This document shows positions 33,485-45,759 of a DNA stretch of 64,000 nucleotides, piece after piece. Numbering within the stretch: position 1 is the stretch's first letter; every line of letters begins with the position of its first letter. The notes beneath the pieces were generated by a model. That model saw only the letters and a list, made by a program, of their open reading frames with translations, had not been told where the DNA came from and did not search any database. The translations under genes were made by a program, and so were the position numbers. This stretch comes from Lingula anatina (Eukaryota > Brachiopoda > Lingulata > Lingulida > Lingulidae), in the NCBI RefSeq assembly GCF_001039355.2, contig NW_019776013.1, positions 186,650 through 250,649 of the forward strand. The letters are read 5' to 3'.

Positions 33485-33908
33485 CGTGAAAATATTTTAT
33501 CAGCGAATCCACTAAAAAGGATAGCAATTCTGCTAAACTGTGCTGCTCGGCGAAAAATATGATTCTCACGCTAAGATCTGATGATCTTTATCAAACGTCT
33601 TCCGCACAAAAATAGGCTGAATCATAAAATGCTGGTGTCAGTAGCACCGACCTCTTCAAACCCAGTGATAGTCAATTCCTTTTCATTGATGACTCGCGGC
33701 TTCTGACTTTCCGAGAATGTTCCCTGTTTCTTAAAAGCCACCGCGATGGGCGGGGTCTCACACTGAGGCTCCTTGTCATACTATGCGCACTGAAGGTCAG
33801 ATCGTTTGTATGCTTTTTACAGGTTAATTAACTTCAGCACCTTGTTCAAATAAAACTACCGCGCCGTGACGGCCCATAGGAGCTTGCGCGTGCGCATTTC
33901 ACCAGGCC
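33240..33908 (-). repeat. duplicated promoter + first-exon segment, copy 1
   Basis: This segment matches 36275-36916 across the start of intron 1, exon 1 and about 420 bp upstream of the ATG, for example CTTCAAACCCAGTGATAGT and AGGAGCTTGCGCGTGCG. Homology stops at ACCAGGCCC; in this copy a MITE end begins right there. Confidence 0.85.
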
Positions 33909-33960
33909 CAGTGGCGGATATAGGAGGGAGGGGGGGGGGGGTAAGAGGGGGTCAGGGGAG
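33909..33960. mobile_element. MITE fragment related to 735-957
   Basis: It begins CAGTGGCGGATATAGG, followed by a G-run and AGAGGGGGTCAGGGGAG, as at the left end of the element at 735. The right end is not visible. It marks the exact breakpoint of the duplicated segment. Confidence 0.55.
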
Positions 33961-35871
33961 ACTGATCTCAGCAATGACAGATTGCTGAGAGATCTGGAGG
34001 TATGTCCCCAAATCGGAAGACTCACGACGAGATCGGAAAGGTTGACAGGTCTGAACTATAAAATGTGTTCCCATGAGAAAGTGGGATGGTAGGCCTACGT
34101 TATCATTGCAAGTGAAGGCGCCCAGTATGATGAGACGCCTATTTCCTTTGGCATTTTATGCTCTCTAGAATATTAATTTAGATTGTTTTCACTTACTTAA
34201 GCAGGCAGCGTTAACAAGAATAGAAAGAAAAACTTGCGCGTCAGTTTTTCCTTCGTGATAGATATTTTTGTAAGATTGCCATTGGTTGTATGTTGACTGT
34301 GTCAGGAAAAATCCGTTAGCGCGTATCACTTCTTCATACCTGTCAGTTTTAATATGTTCACTTGTAAATATACATGCATTATTCCTTGTTTTAATTTAAT
34401 ATGGTTATATAATTTCGGTTAAAATTGCAATATATAATCTTTTGTAATTAACTCCTTGGTTGAGGCTAGAATGATTCCTCATTTATGAAATCTCCCTGGG
34501 TCCTATTCCTACCCTGCGTCAAAAAAGTTTAGATATAAACAATAACAGTTAACTAGACGAACAAGGAACACGCCCTTTTTGCCTTAAAATGTCTAACCAA
34601 CATGGGTCAGTAGAACACGAGGCGTGTCAGAGTGACCTAGACTAAATTTTACGTGCGTCTGGACGCGTTAGTAGCTCCGTATTTTTCTAAATAATCCAGT
34701 ACATTGACGCCGCGTGAGTTACACCCCATGTTGACATGAACATTTGGATGACCTTGTCTACATTTTGGATTTGGATCTATCGATGTACACAAATTAAGAA
34801 TAACAGGCAACATCCTCTTTTTTTATGATACATAGTTAGTCGCAACACTAACTATATTTCATAACTGTTGCGACAGTACTTAGACTAGCTATCATCACAA
34901 CTTCAGAGTAAGTTTACGCCTTATAAGATCTTATAACAGATACTGATGAAAATGAAGAACCCTACACAATGAGCACAAATAATAACGAACTGAAATATGG
35001 AAAGAAACGCTCTGTTTTATACGGAGTTGACACACTTATTTAATAAGTCAATGTCCAATGACACACTTCTAGTTTGGGTGACTAATCTTATTTATAAAAA
35101 GTCATGCTCATTCTATGTTACATTGAGCTACAAATTTAGTCACTGCCTTTAATACGTTTGGCTCTTAAGGTTTAATTGCATTGGCAGAATCTGTTGGACA
35201 GATTTACACGTGGACGCGGCGGTAATCCACGTGAGGATATGTGTTATCTTAAAAAGTTCCAAATGTAATTTAACACGAGGGGATCATCTCACGTGGAAAC
35301 ACACGTGTACTCGCATAGACAAAATACCGCGTACACCCAATAACTTTTGCTATAATAATAATAATAATAATGATGAAAGTGCACCAAACTTTTGCTGTTT
35401 GGGAGTCCGATTTAATATTAGAGGCCACAGAGATGAGAACGATAATAATCCCTAAATACTTACTGGCACGATGTAAATGTAAACATACAATAATGACAAT
35501 CTGGACAAACTGGCAGAGCACATGAGCTAATAGTAAACTGTTCTGACCTTGAAAAAACAAATGATAGCAGCAGGATGCTGAGAGCACCACTTTATTTAAT
35601 TTCTGAACCAGATTTATTGCTTTTCCGTGTTACTTAAAGTGGTGCCGGGGAGTTTGATTAGTGCCAGCTGTGTGATATCTTGTAAGATTTTCTGCTCTCT
35701 CTCTCTCTCGTTGATCGGTTTCACAATAAAAAAACGTGTTCCGCAGTTATAACAGAAATGATGGCGAAATTACATTGTTTTCTTATTTTCCTGAGGTGGT
35801 AATTTAAAGGGAATCTTTCGAGTTTGCAATGTGAGCAAGTTTTGTGTTTCCATAAGAATGTGTAATATCAT

Positions 35872-35919
<48 letters not shown>

Positions 35920-36274
35920 TTTTTTTTCTTAAAACCGCACTACACTACCGTCTCAGTGCTGTTAAAAGATAAAATTATCAGGGCAATCAATGGATTCCTG
36001 AACCATTTAAAAAGTGTTGTTTTAAAAAATTGAGTGTCAATATAACTCCTTCTAGTTACAAAAATCACAAAACTAGGAGAGCCACAAACAGCCCGGGCAG
36101 CTCAGTCAATGGCGCCCCAAAATTATCATTGTTAATTAAGGGATAACAAAATCAAAAGGTCAAATTGACGGATAATTTCCTGTTAGTGGATATATGAACC
36201 GATTTCCTTGAAGATCGCAGAAAAAACTCAAAACTAACAAGAATGCGTTAATTGCTTTATACATACATGTACAC
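33961..36274. other. gene-free stretch between duplicated promoters
   Basis: No cysteine-rich exon matching exons 2-4 of the flanking gene is visible on the minus strand. Contents are AT-rich sequence, AAT microsatellites (35354-35372 and 35873-35919) and a CT run (35693-35709). Confidence 0.45.
35873..35919. repeat. (AAT)n microsatellite
   Basis: About 15 uninterrupted AATAAT units. Confidence 0.95.
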
Positions 36275-36916
36275 ACACACACTTATAAAACACCCACGCT
36301 CCTCAAACACAAACGCGCCACTTAACTAGCAAATAACGACAGGTTTAGAAATTACAAATAATCAACAACAAAGCACCAGCCTTACCGCAGATTCCAAGTG
36401 AGGTGTTCTTCTGAACGCCTGTGTATCTTTCGTGAACAGAAACAATGCCAGAAAGGCTATGAGAAGTCCACAGCAACTTATACGAGACATCGTGAAAACC
36501 TTTTATCTGCGAGGCCGCTAAAAAGGATAACTTCAGTTCTGCTAAACGCTGCTAGGCGAAGACTGTGATTCCCAAGCTGTGTTCGTATGATCTTTATCAA
36601 ATGTCTTCCGCATAAAAAATAGGCTGAATCATAAAACGCTGGTGTCAGTGGAACCGACCTCTTCAAACCCAGTGATAGTTACCGAATTTCTTTTCATCGG
36701 TGACTCGCGGATACTGACTTTCTGAGAATGCTCCCTGCTTCTTAAAAGCCACTAAATATTGGGCCGTGGTCTCACGCTGAGGCTCCTCTGTCACAATATT
36801 GGCACTGAAGGTCAGAGTGTTTTATGCTTTTTATGGGTTAATTAATCTCAGCACCTTTTTCAAAGAAAACTACCATGGCCCCTAGGAGCTTGCGCGTGCG
36901 TATTTTACCAGGGCCC
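36275..36916 (-). repeat. duplicated promoter + first-exon segment, copy 2
   Basis: This is the counterpart of 33240-33908. The upstream region is conserved at many blocks (TGATCTTTATCAAATGTCTT, CAAACCCAGTGATAGT, CACTGAAGGTCAGA, GAGCTTGCGCGTGCG), which is more than the exon alone requires. Confidence 0.85.
36385..36489 (-). CDS. duplicated signal-peptide exon (alternative first exon or partial gene copy)
   Basis: 35 codons from ATG (36489) to the donor GTAAGG, with the same length and phase 0 as the first exon at 33380-33484. The signal peptide is nearly identical (MSRISCCGLLIAFLALFLF), and the residues after it are substituted (TKDTQAFRRTPHLESA). The open frame and donor are intact, so it is not visibly decayed. 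No matching exons 2-4 exist between it and the first copy. It could therefore be an alternative promoter and first exon for the gene at 27853-33484, a separate gene whose exons I failed to see, or a stranded partial duplicate. Confidence 0.6.
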
Positions 36917-38663
36917 CCAAAATGTGATCTCTATTTCACAAATCGCACAATCGCATAGGCCCCTAAATGTCCGTTTTGTCTTTCAAGAGATGTTTATGTT
37001 AAGCACAAAATACCACGATAAAAGACAATATCGATATGGTCAGCAGCGATTTTGTATTTATATATAAGACCCAGTTAATTGCTAAATCAACATTCTTTAC
37101 CGGTATGTCGATTTCGCATTTTGGGTTCCCAGTAAAATACGCGCCAGCAGGTTCCTATGGGCCATGGTTGAAAAACTACCAGATGATATTTAAGTACTTT
37201 CAACCATTGCACTTGATTTCATTATCTCCTCTCTGTTACCCGTAGTTTGTTATCCCTTTAGTCATAATATTTTGAGTATACCTCTAGTGCCGTCTCTTAT
37301 TGCAGATGCTTGGCTGTTGGTGGTACATGTAAGGGCCTCAAAATAACTTTCTGCCATCCACCAAGTTATTTTAAAATACTTTACAATGAGTAGGTTACCG
37401 ATTGTCTTTTGTGTAATGATAATTAAAAAGATAATCGTCTCGAAAGAAACTTCATTCCGTCTTCGTAGAAAACACGTTTAGTCTCTTTATTTTTATCGTG
37501 TTTAGTTTGGATTTTGATATGGCACTTGGAAAATAAATTATGCAATTTTTATAATGAGCGACATTCTGGATTTCAGATCAAGAGAAATAACTTTAAAAGG
37601 CAGAGATATCTAGTTAACTCACGTCAGTTTTGGAAAAGTCACATTAGCTCTGGTAAAATTAAAACATATTGGTAATTTTCTGTTTAAAATGGTCTGTTTG
37701 ACATAACTGGCCAGTAAATGTAATCCAAAAGACGTCACTAGAGCTAAATATTCCAGCAGGCACAGTAACGATGGTATACAACATCAAATTAATGTCAACT
37801 GAAAACAATAATCCCCTTGATTATATAAGTAATTTATGTGAAACTTTATAACACTTCATAGTATTTATATGAAAGCTAAAATAATGTCGGTCCATCGCCG
37901 TTGGTATGACGTTGACAGAAAACCACTTTCTGGTAACACAACGTTCACATGTTAATGTTGATTGGATAACGTTGCGACCACTTTTTTCACATTTTCGGGT
38001 TACACAATGTTGTTCTATTGACGTTGATAGAGCAAATTCTCCAGATTTTAATCTTTTTTTAACTCTGGCCATTTTTATTGGTAACACCTCTGTCGAATTT
38101 GAACAAGCTAAGCGTCAGTCTCTTTTTTTTTTTTTTAATTTGAAGATTTCTCCAACAGTGTAGGCCTATAATTTGTATAAAAATATCCTGTTTGATGCTG
38201 ACGTTACCTGTTATTCAGTCACAGTCTGTCGGATGTATTATCTTTTGCAGAGATAACCGTCATAATACGACAGTGTATATTGGTAAATCCCTGTTTAAGC
38301 CATTTATAATTAATTGATGGAACGTAAACGGATTTGAAGATCTAGAATGTGGTAGTTGCGCTATTGAAATGCGCCAAGCTGTGATCTTCAAACGTCACAG
38401 CAATTTGAAGCGGAAATATTCTTTTTTAAAGTTAAATCTCACAAAGACGTACAAAAATTTCTTAGATTATATTTCTTATGTCATATATGTATCTTTTACA
38501 TAAAAAAGAAGGTAAATATTTAACTCGTAACGCATGATTTTTGGAGGGGGCTTAATATAAATATTAAAAAAATCTGGCCATAAAACCCATTGGAGATCTC
38601 AGACGTAAAGTAATATCATAGCATAAACCACGAGGATTGACAAGCAATATCATAAACAGCTAA
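36917..38663. other. gene-free stretch
   Basis: I see no supportable exon or RNA gene. AT-rich. Confidence 0.5.
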
Positions 38664-41600
38664 TTACGGGTAATGTGAATAATCCAAAGCATAGGAAAAC
38701 GTCCACAATTGAAACGCGTTGTTCTCAGTCCTACAAATAGTGGCTTGCGGTGCTTGTTTCCCATCTAGTGGCTCTACTACCGCTGTCACTTGTTCTATAC
38801 ACAGAGTACGCTCAACTCCTCGGTCTATAATAGTAATAACAATATTGCCGTAAGAGGGCGTTATGGGATTCAAATCCCAAAACGTTTGTATATGCTTCAT
38901 ATCACAGTCTTGGAGTGTTAGCATCAGTGAAGGGTAGTGCAACGTGACGCATTTATCGCGTAATTTTAATCGCCCGTCGTGGTAGAGCGCAAATTCATTT
39001 TCGGGTCTGACGCGGGAATAATAACAATCATAGGTCATGACTATGTAACCATGGTCATCCACCTCCAAGCACGCCCTTGATGCCGTGTTCATGACCTCTC
39101 CGAAGTTCTTGGCGTTCAGTGGAGGGATATTATGCTCCGGAATTATATTGTTTAGAAACCAATCAAAGGATTTGCATTTATGGCGGTCTGTGATCCACGT
39201 TTTACGGCTGCGTATCAGGGCAATATCCCTCGGCGTGAAGTCGACACGTTTGTAATCAAAAGCTCTCGTTGCTGCGTACATGTAGCGTCTATATGGCCCC
39301 ATCCAAAGTTCTGCAACTCGCATTATATTTTTGGCAACAATCTTCTCCTTGTCCCCGTCAAAGCTGTATGAGAAGGGCTTGAACACGTGACCGACGTGTG
39401 CACACGGCACTGTCATCACGGACCCCCCGCAAAGCCACACCCTAAAAGCGAGTTCGATGTTCTCTCCTCCCCATATGTTCAGCCCTTCGTCAAAGCCGCC
39501 GATTTCTTGGAAATATTTCTTAGTAACGGCTATTGCACACCCGACCAGTGTAGGGGTTCTGTACGCGTCTGCAAATGTTTTGAGTTTCTTTAATTCAAAC
39601 TCCGGGGTTGCCATCCAGACATACCTGAAACACACAACTGACGGTCAACCGACTGTGTTAAAGGTGAAATAAATCGTCATAAAAATCATCACTCAAACTT
39701 GCAGTGATAAAAACTAAGTACTTATAAAGTATTTGCGTTACGTAGACCCTATATACATTTTAATGTTTTGTCAAAGACAATCTAACCTAGAAAGCGTGTG
39801 CTGATAAATATTTTACGGACGGATAAAAAAGGATGATCATTTAGAAAACTTTACCTCAGAATCATGTTGAGGAAATTTTTAACTTTTCACTTCATGCCTT
39901 AAAAGATTTATACATCAGATAGTTTTAAACCCCGTTTTAACAGAGCATTTGGTACAAAATGATTCGCCCAATGGGAACCGGTCTAGATCTTTCATTACAC
40001 GAGACTTTCTCGTGCATGACACCTGCTTATATATATACTCACTTCATGTCCCATCCAAAGCCTCCCCTCATACGATCAGCTCCGCTTCTATAGGCAATGG
40101 TCCATTGGTCGATTTCGTCCACAGCTGGCTGTACCACGCTGTGCGGGTTGTCCTTGAGGTATTGAAGAATAGGCTCCACCCACCCGTGGTTCACCTCAGT
40201 ATGGGCATCGTGAAATATGATGACCTAGGGTGTTACAGGGTGAAATTTCTGTTACCTTTGTCACAGTTGAAATGTTTTGATATTACAACAGAAGCCTCAA
40301 AATTTGACAAAAACAAAAAGAAAGAAAAAACTTACAGGTATTACTACGAGGAATATTACATCATAAAATGCTCATATAGATATTCTTTCAGATTAAATAT
40401 TTACAAAGCATTCTCTAAAGTACGCTGTGAACCTCAACAGCCATTGTTACTAGTATGAAATGCAATAATATAGAGACGGCTAATCTGTCAACAAATTCCC
40501 AAGCGGTTCAAAAGATTGAAAGCCTCATCGTTTACTGGATCGATAGCATTTATGTGTGTGCTCCCCGATGTAACAGGAATGGTTGTCCGCTTGGAACCGT
40601 AGTCCGTTCCCCATTACTTTGTACAGTTGACATTCGTCCCATATACAAACCCCAATACTCCAACTAACCCTAACCTGTACTAATCATATATGGGAGCCCG
40701 AACTTCCATTCCTAGGACTTTCATTCCTGTCACACCTGAGCCAGTCAAAGCCAAACCTCCTTTGATTTTTCGCACAAAAATCGCCTAAGTTACCTTTCAA
40801 TATATTACACATCCCGTGGAAGAAACTCGTGCTACAGGTCCTTGTTTTAGCAATAACTGGTAAATACCTCTTAAAGGAGGAAAACGCACAATAGGAAGCT
40901 ATATATTTGTTCGCGCGTCCATACATACCTCTCCGGTTGCTAAACTGGCTGCTAGCATTCTAGCCCGTATCAGCCCCTCCCTTTTAATACTTCGTACCAG
41001 CCTGACTTTTTTGAGTAGTCGTATATATTTAGTCAAAGGTTCCTTTAGATCTTCGTTTTTACTAGCATCATCGATGAGTATTATTTCTACTAGGAGGCGG
41101 CTTGGGGTTCTGTCTAATAGAGCGTGAATAGCGCGCAGTAGCATTGAGAGAGCTTCATTGTAGAACGGCATAATAACCGTCACGTTTGGCAACTTGTCAC
41201 GGTCATACACCAGTCTCTTGCAGTCTTGAGACCGTGCATCGGGGACGTCTCTTCGAAGCGGGAGACGATCACTTAGCGTGACATTGAGATTGTACACAGA
41301 GTCGGGAGGGCGGGGTCGATCGGCGCTGAGGATTTCTTTCCGGATTTCGTCCAATCGCTCTTGAATGACACCGTCGTCCTCCGCTGTTAATGCTTTAGCT
41401 TTGAGAATATCTCTCCTTACTATCCCCACGTCTTGTGAATGTCTCCAATTTATCTGAGATTCCTGTTCGACTTGTGTTAAACAGTACATGAATAGCACTG
41501 TGCTAAGCAAAGAAAGGACTAGAAGGCGAACAACCCATTTTCGTATCCAGCCAGCTTGGCCGGACATCTTCAACCGGCGTGGCAACATCTTGGTCTCCAC
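38664..41600 (-). CDS. polypeptide N-acetylgalactosaminyltransferase (GALNT family)
   Basis: Minus-strand exons: 40929-41600, 40043-40224 and 38664-39624; GT-AG borders, phases 0 and 2, 604 residues. The family transfers GalNAc from UDP-GalNAc to Ser/Thr of proteins in the Golgi and so starts mucin-type O-glycans. Seen here: a short cytoplasmic basic tail, a membrane anchor (about residues 23-41, VVRLLVLSLLSTVLFMYC), a stem, and a GT-A domain starting at NVTVIMPFYNEALSMLLRAI. The metal site is DAH (D230, H232), with its His partner in VGHVF (H364). The Gal/GalNAcT segment is WGGENIELAFRVWLCGG (from W336). A C-terminal ricin-type lectin region follows (ACLEVDD, QDCDM, AFQLWTF) with weak repeats. 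Differences from the usual consensus: HDAHTEVN in place of LDSHCEVN, and ELWMGPYRRYMY in place of WMDxY. The enzyme looks intact but belongs to a diverged subfamily; the isoform number is not assigned. Confidence 0.92.
40570..40733 (+). mobile_element. 164-bp MITE, copy 2 (in GALNT intron 1)
   Basis: The ends are GTAACAGGAATGGTTGTCC and, inverted, GTGACAGGAATGAAAGTCC. It is homologous to the copy at 24480-24647. Confidence 0.75.
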
Positions 41601-43522
41601 TACCTGTCCCCTTGGTAACCCAGGTATTTAATTAACCATCCAAGCCGTAAGTTAGATCTTAAATCCCCCATCGCCTTCAGCTGTAAGGACTAATTTTGTT
41701 CCCCGTCTCACCTGCCATGTGAGCCTAAGGTGTATTGTATTGTGTTGGTCTCTGTATAAAGTATTGTAGGGCGTAATAACTGGGTCACCACGCCTATTTA
41801 TAACCTTCTTAGTCAGTTCGACATTGTAGCTAAACCCATGCACCCCGCAGCAAGCCTTTGAAATATTAATATTTATGAATATTCTTTCATATAAGCTTTT
41901 GGGTTGCAATAAACACACGTGTTGGAGTTTTAATTTACTACCTAATATTTTCATTTTATCCAGTAAAAAGTCAGAAAAAATTGATTTAAGTGTAAAAAAT
42001 ATATTCAATTTATTTTAGCGGTCTGGCTTTTCTATCATTTGGTTATAAATATAGTCCGCAAAAATTGCTTATTTGTTGTATTTGAAGCTGAAAGAGTAAA
42101 TTGGTACCGACTGCACCGGAGAAAAACTACAAGTATTGGCCTTTCTTAAAACCAAAGATCTACACACAGCCGATAGACTATATAAGTATTGTTTGTTGGG
42201 AAAAGTAGCTTTATTATGTGAATTATTTCCCGCGCCATTTTCTCGGGCCAGCATACTCAATGAGCAAACTATCTAAAATGATAATTTGCTTCAACATCCC
42301 CCCATAAAAAAAGTCGAATCATCCAGACTTATTTCATGCTTTTTATGTAATTTTATTGCTTATTCTTGCAACTACAGTATGAGTTGGATTGTTCATGCAC
42401 TATGAGAGAGTCATAGAGGTAACTAAAACACATAATTATGATTTTGTCCGCTAAAAACATAAAAGAAGAATTCAGTGATTTAAATATTCAATCAATAAAC
42501 TTCTTTAAAATAGTTGATTGCAAATAGGTTTGTCCATTAAAATTTTGAACGCTTTAATAAGAAAACAAAAATAACCATCTTGTAGGCTTATCAATACATT
42601 TCAAAATAGCTGAAGATGTTTGCGCAAATAATATACGGAGCTGCCTGCGAGAGGCCGTATAAAAATCTTCGTTGTCATATTCAGTTTGCTTGTTTTTAGA
42701 CATGCAATCATTTTATAAAATTTTGTGAACCATTTAATTTAAAGATACGTTTTACTACTTCTAGAGCTGTGAATAAACACGAAGACATTACGTAGGCCTA
42801 ACATCGGGCCTTCACATCACCGAGCGTATCAACTAAAATCAACTCTCTTTTAATATTTCGTTTTCTGTCAAAAACTCACTAAATGTGCTAATTTACACAA
42901 TTTTCTGTTACCTCAGGCTCATATAAAGAGACAAATTAAGCACTTACTAGAATAACAAATTGTTTTGAATTCGTACCCTTGTTGATCTTTGTTCTACCAT
43001 GCGCGCGGGCGCATAACGCATTTTAAAAAGAGAGAAAGAGAAAAAGATAGAGAGAGACTGTCTTCATATTCTGGTAGAACGCTCACGCGTGTAATAATAA
43101 TAATAATAATAAGGGGTGATATATATATATATATATATAATCTCTAAACATTGCTCTGCTGCGTCAAATGTCATTACAACTCAAATTGAGGTACCGGAAA
43201 AAACATTACCCACAATGCATTTGCAGTAATGGTCACGAAGGGATTAGAAGCAGTGCCATGCCCGCGCGAAGCGTGTTATGAAGATGCTTAACAGTAGATT
43301 CAAGCAAATATTGAACGCATAGAGAGCCCTCATACTGCTATATGAGGAGACACGCCAAACTGGAGTCTGGAGTGAAACAATTGAACCTCGACACAGCGCA
43401 ATATTGAGCTAGTATGGTAGGTTGTCGTTTAGAAAAAGCGCTACTTTCGAGTAGGAGGTCTGCTATCAAGAATGTATTACAATTATGGTGATGATTTATG
43501 CTGGTACGTGAAGGGGCCGTAG

Positions 43523-43598
43523 CAATAGTCCGAAGGTTCAATAGTCCGAAGGTTCATTGGTCCGAATATTCACTATAGAACCTTCGGACCAATGAACC
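43523..43598. repeat. TCCGAAGGTTCA tandem motif and hairpin
   Basis: CAATAGTCCGAAGGTT is repeated directly. The third unit (43551-43571, GGTTCATTGGTCCGAATATT) is the inverse complement of 43578-43598, leaving a loop of about six bases. Confidence 0.8.
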
Positions 43599-43959
43599 CT
43601 TGATTAAAAAATCGATGAAAATTACGTAATTTCCACTCATTGAGCACAGTTCGTTAAATATAGTCAGATTTTCTGAACAGCAACTCTGACACATACGGCA
43701 GGTGTGCCTTTGTACAGCCTGTGCTAGGTATATCAGAAAACTTTTCAAACTGATCAGAAATTTATTATACTTATATCTTCTGAAAGGTAATACAAAAAAC
43801 AGATGAATTCTTTTGGCACTTTTAAAATATTCCTAAAAGCAACAAAGATATTGAAGTTTTTTAACTGCAAAAATTCACCAAAAGTGTCCACACTCTTTTG
43901 CATATTATAATGTAATTAACATATCTCCCATAATGCATTGTTCTCTCTCTACCAGTTAG

Positions 43960-44060
43960 CCAGCATGGCTGGATGTGTTATGTAATAAATGAGTTATTAA
44001 AAAATGTTAACTTGAGTTACATAACAACAGAAAAACTACGACATGGTGTCAGAATCGGGA
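43960..44060 (+). mobile_element. LTR-retrotransposon remnant (LTR end + primer-binding site)
   Basis: An AT-rich segment ending CTACGACA is followed at once by TGGTGTCAGAATCGGGA (44044-44060). This looks like a tRNA-complementary primer-binding site next to an LTR 3' end. No gag/pol follows; the downstream sequence is unrelated and contains an ambiguous base. The assignment rests on this one signature. Confidence 0.4.
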
Positions 44061-44390
44061 TCTACATTGGATGTAGCATAATTTGGAGATTGGATGACCC
44101 ACAAACTACAAGATAAAAACGGATTTANCAGCTAAAAACCTGTAACTACTGACCAGCGGTGATCACTCAGCTGTAGCTGCAGCTCAAATTGCTTGTGACC
44201 AATTAGGGCTGTATGTTAATCTAATGACCCGGAAACAAACCCAAATTGGCGACCGCACAAGCACATGGCTGGGATGGCTTCCGTGCAGATCATGTACTAT
44301 AAATATTGCGCATCAAATAAACTATACTTCGCATGGTTCAATTTTCATGATTTTTCGGCATAATATTTATTGCAAATTTCATGAACTTTA

Positions 44391-45050
44391 CATCACGCTT
44401 GGCTGTCACCTTGATTGGATAGTAAACGATTGTCGTAAAATCGCTAAATGATATCAAAATCGGGTACATAAACTTAAAAACCACCTAGGACAACCTAAGA
44501 CTGCCACATTAATCCAATACAATGCAAAAATAAACTATAACAAGTGGTTAAAGCCTTCAAAACGAATGTCGTAAAGTCCCCATATACCTCCATAGAGACA
44601 ATAAAATAGAAGAAGCTTGTGAAACAAGACTCGGCCAACTTAAACATAATAATCGAAATAAAATACTGCCGGGCATCGGAGCGGCCTAAAACTTGGCACG
44701 CTTACCGAAATACTGCAGGCTACATCATCCCGTCGCTCGTTTGTAAATTCCCTGCATGGCATACGCACAATCAAACCGTATATCCAAATTGCACCTCTGA
44801 TGTTTGAATTGGTCCTCTCTAACCTACCATTACGAAAAAGAAGCCATGCCATTGGACAATGCGACCTCTGCGGTTACGTCACTTCCTGATTTGAATAGTG
44901 TAGAGGACCAATTCAAACGAGTCTTGTTTCACAAGCTTCTTCTATTTTATTGTCTCTATGGAGGTATATGTACCCGATTTTAATATCATTTAGCGATTTT
45001 ACGACAGTCGTTTACTATCCAATCAAGGTGACAGCCGAGCGTGCTTTACA
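44391..45050. mobile_element. foldback element with long inverted arms
   Basis: 44581-44633 and 44918-44970 are a perfect 53-bp inverted repeat. 44802-44818 and 44902-44918 are a perfect 17-bp one. 44391-44469 pairs with 44970-45050 (about 90%). The right arms are contiguous, whereas the left arms are separated by about 111 and 168 bp of extra sequence. Confidence 0.8.
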
Positions 45051-45365
45051 TGGCATAAATTACAAAAACTTCCATGCACTACTTATCTGAAATTTTTAAC
45101 ATTTTGTCGAGGCAAAACTTAAAAACGTCCTCAAATCAAAGTTCTCTAAGACTGCAACACGGGAAAATCAAATGGCCAGAATTTACTCTTTGATTTACAG
45201 CTTATCTAGTAAATGGCTTGTATTTGTTTATTTACACGGCGCTAAAAGAGAGATTTAAAAAAGGGGTGCCATAGGCTAGCTGTCAGCAGGCCGATATCAG
45301 TTTTACACTTCACTGCCCCTGGATAGTTACTACTGTAGCGCCCCTAGCGGATTGTGATATACCTA

Positions 45366-45455
45366 CCTGTGCCATTCGTCCCAAAAACTAACCCTCACCT
45401 GTACTAATCACATGGGACCTAGGGCTTCTATTCCCAGGACTACCAGTCCTGCCAC
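45366..45455 (+). mobile_element. partial MITE copy 3
   Basis: It matches the right part of the 40570-40733 element (CATTCGTCCCA, GTACTAATCACATGGGA) and ends AGGACTACCAGTCCTGCCAC. The left end is missing. Confidence 0.65.
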
Positions 45456-45759
45456 ACTAGACCCATATACTGGATGTGGTAGCTCTGTTATTTGCTATAT
45501 TTGTTTTATATACTTTACTGTATCTGTTGAATTTTTGCCACACATTTCATCTTGCTGCACCTAAGTGTAATGCCTATTTATAATGACAAAACCATACATA
45601 CTTATATAGTCATGGATAATCAATAATTTGGAGTGCTTTAAATTGCCATTATCATATTTGGTACAATGAATTCATGAAGTCCACATTTTATAAATATTAA
45701 TCAATATTATTACCTTTTTAGCTTCTATGTAAACATCTCTCTTTTTTCAATAATTTCAG

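Larger units (their letters stand above)
41601..45759. other. gene-free, repeat-rich stretch
   Basis: There is no supportable exon. It contains AAT and AT microsatellites (43092-43140), a hairpin (43551-43598), an LTR-element remnant (about 43960-44060), a foldback element (44391-45050) and a partial MITE (45366-45455). An ambiguous base is at 44128. Confidence 0.5.
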
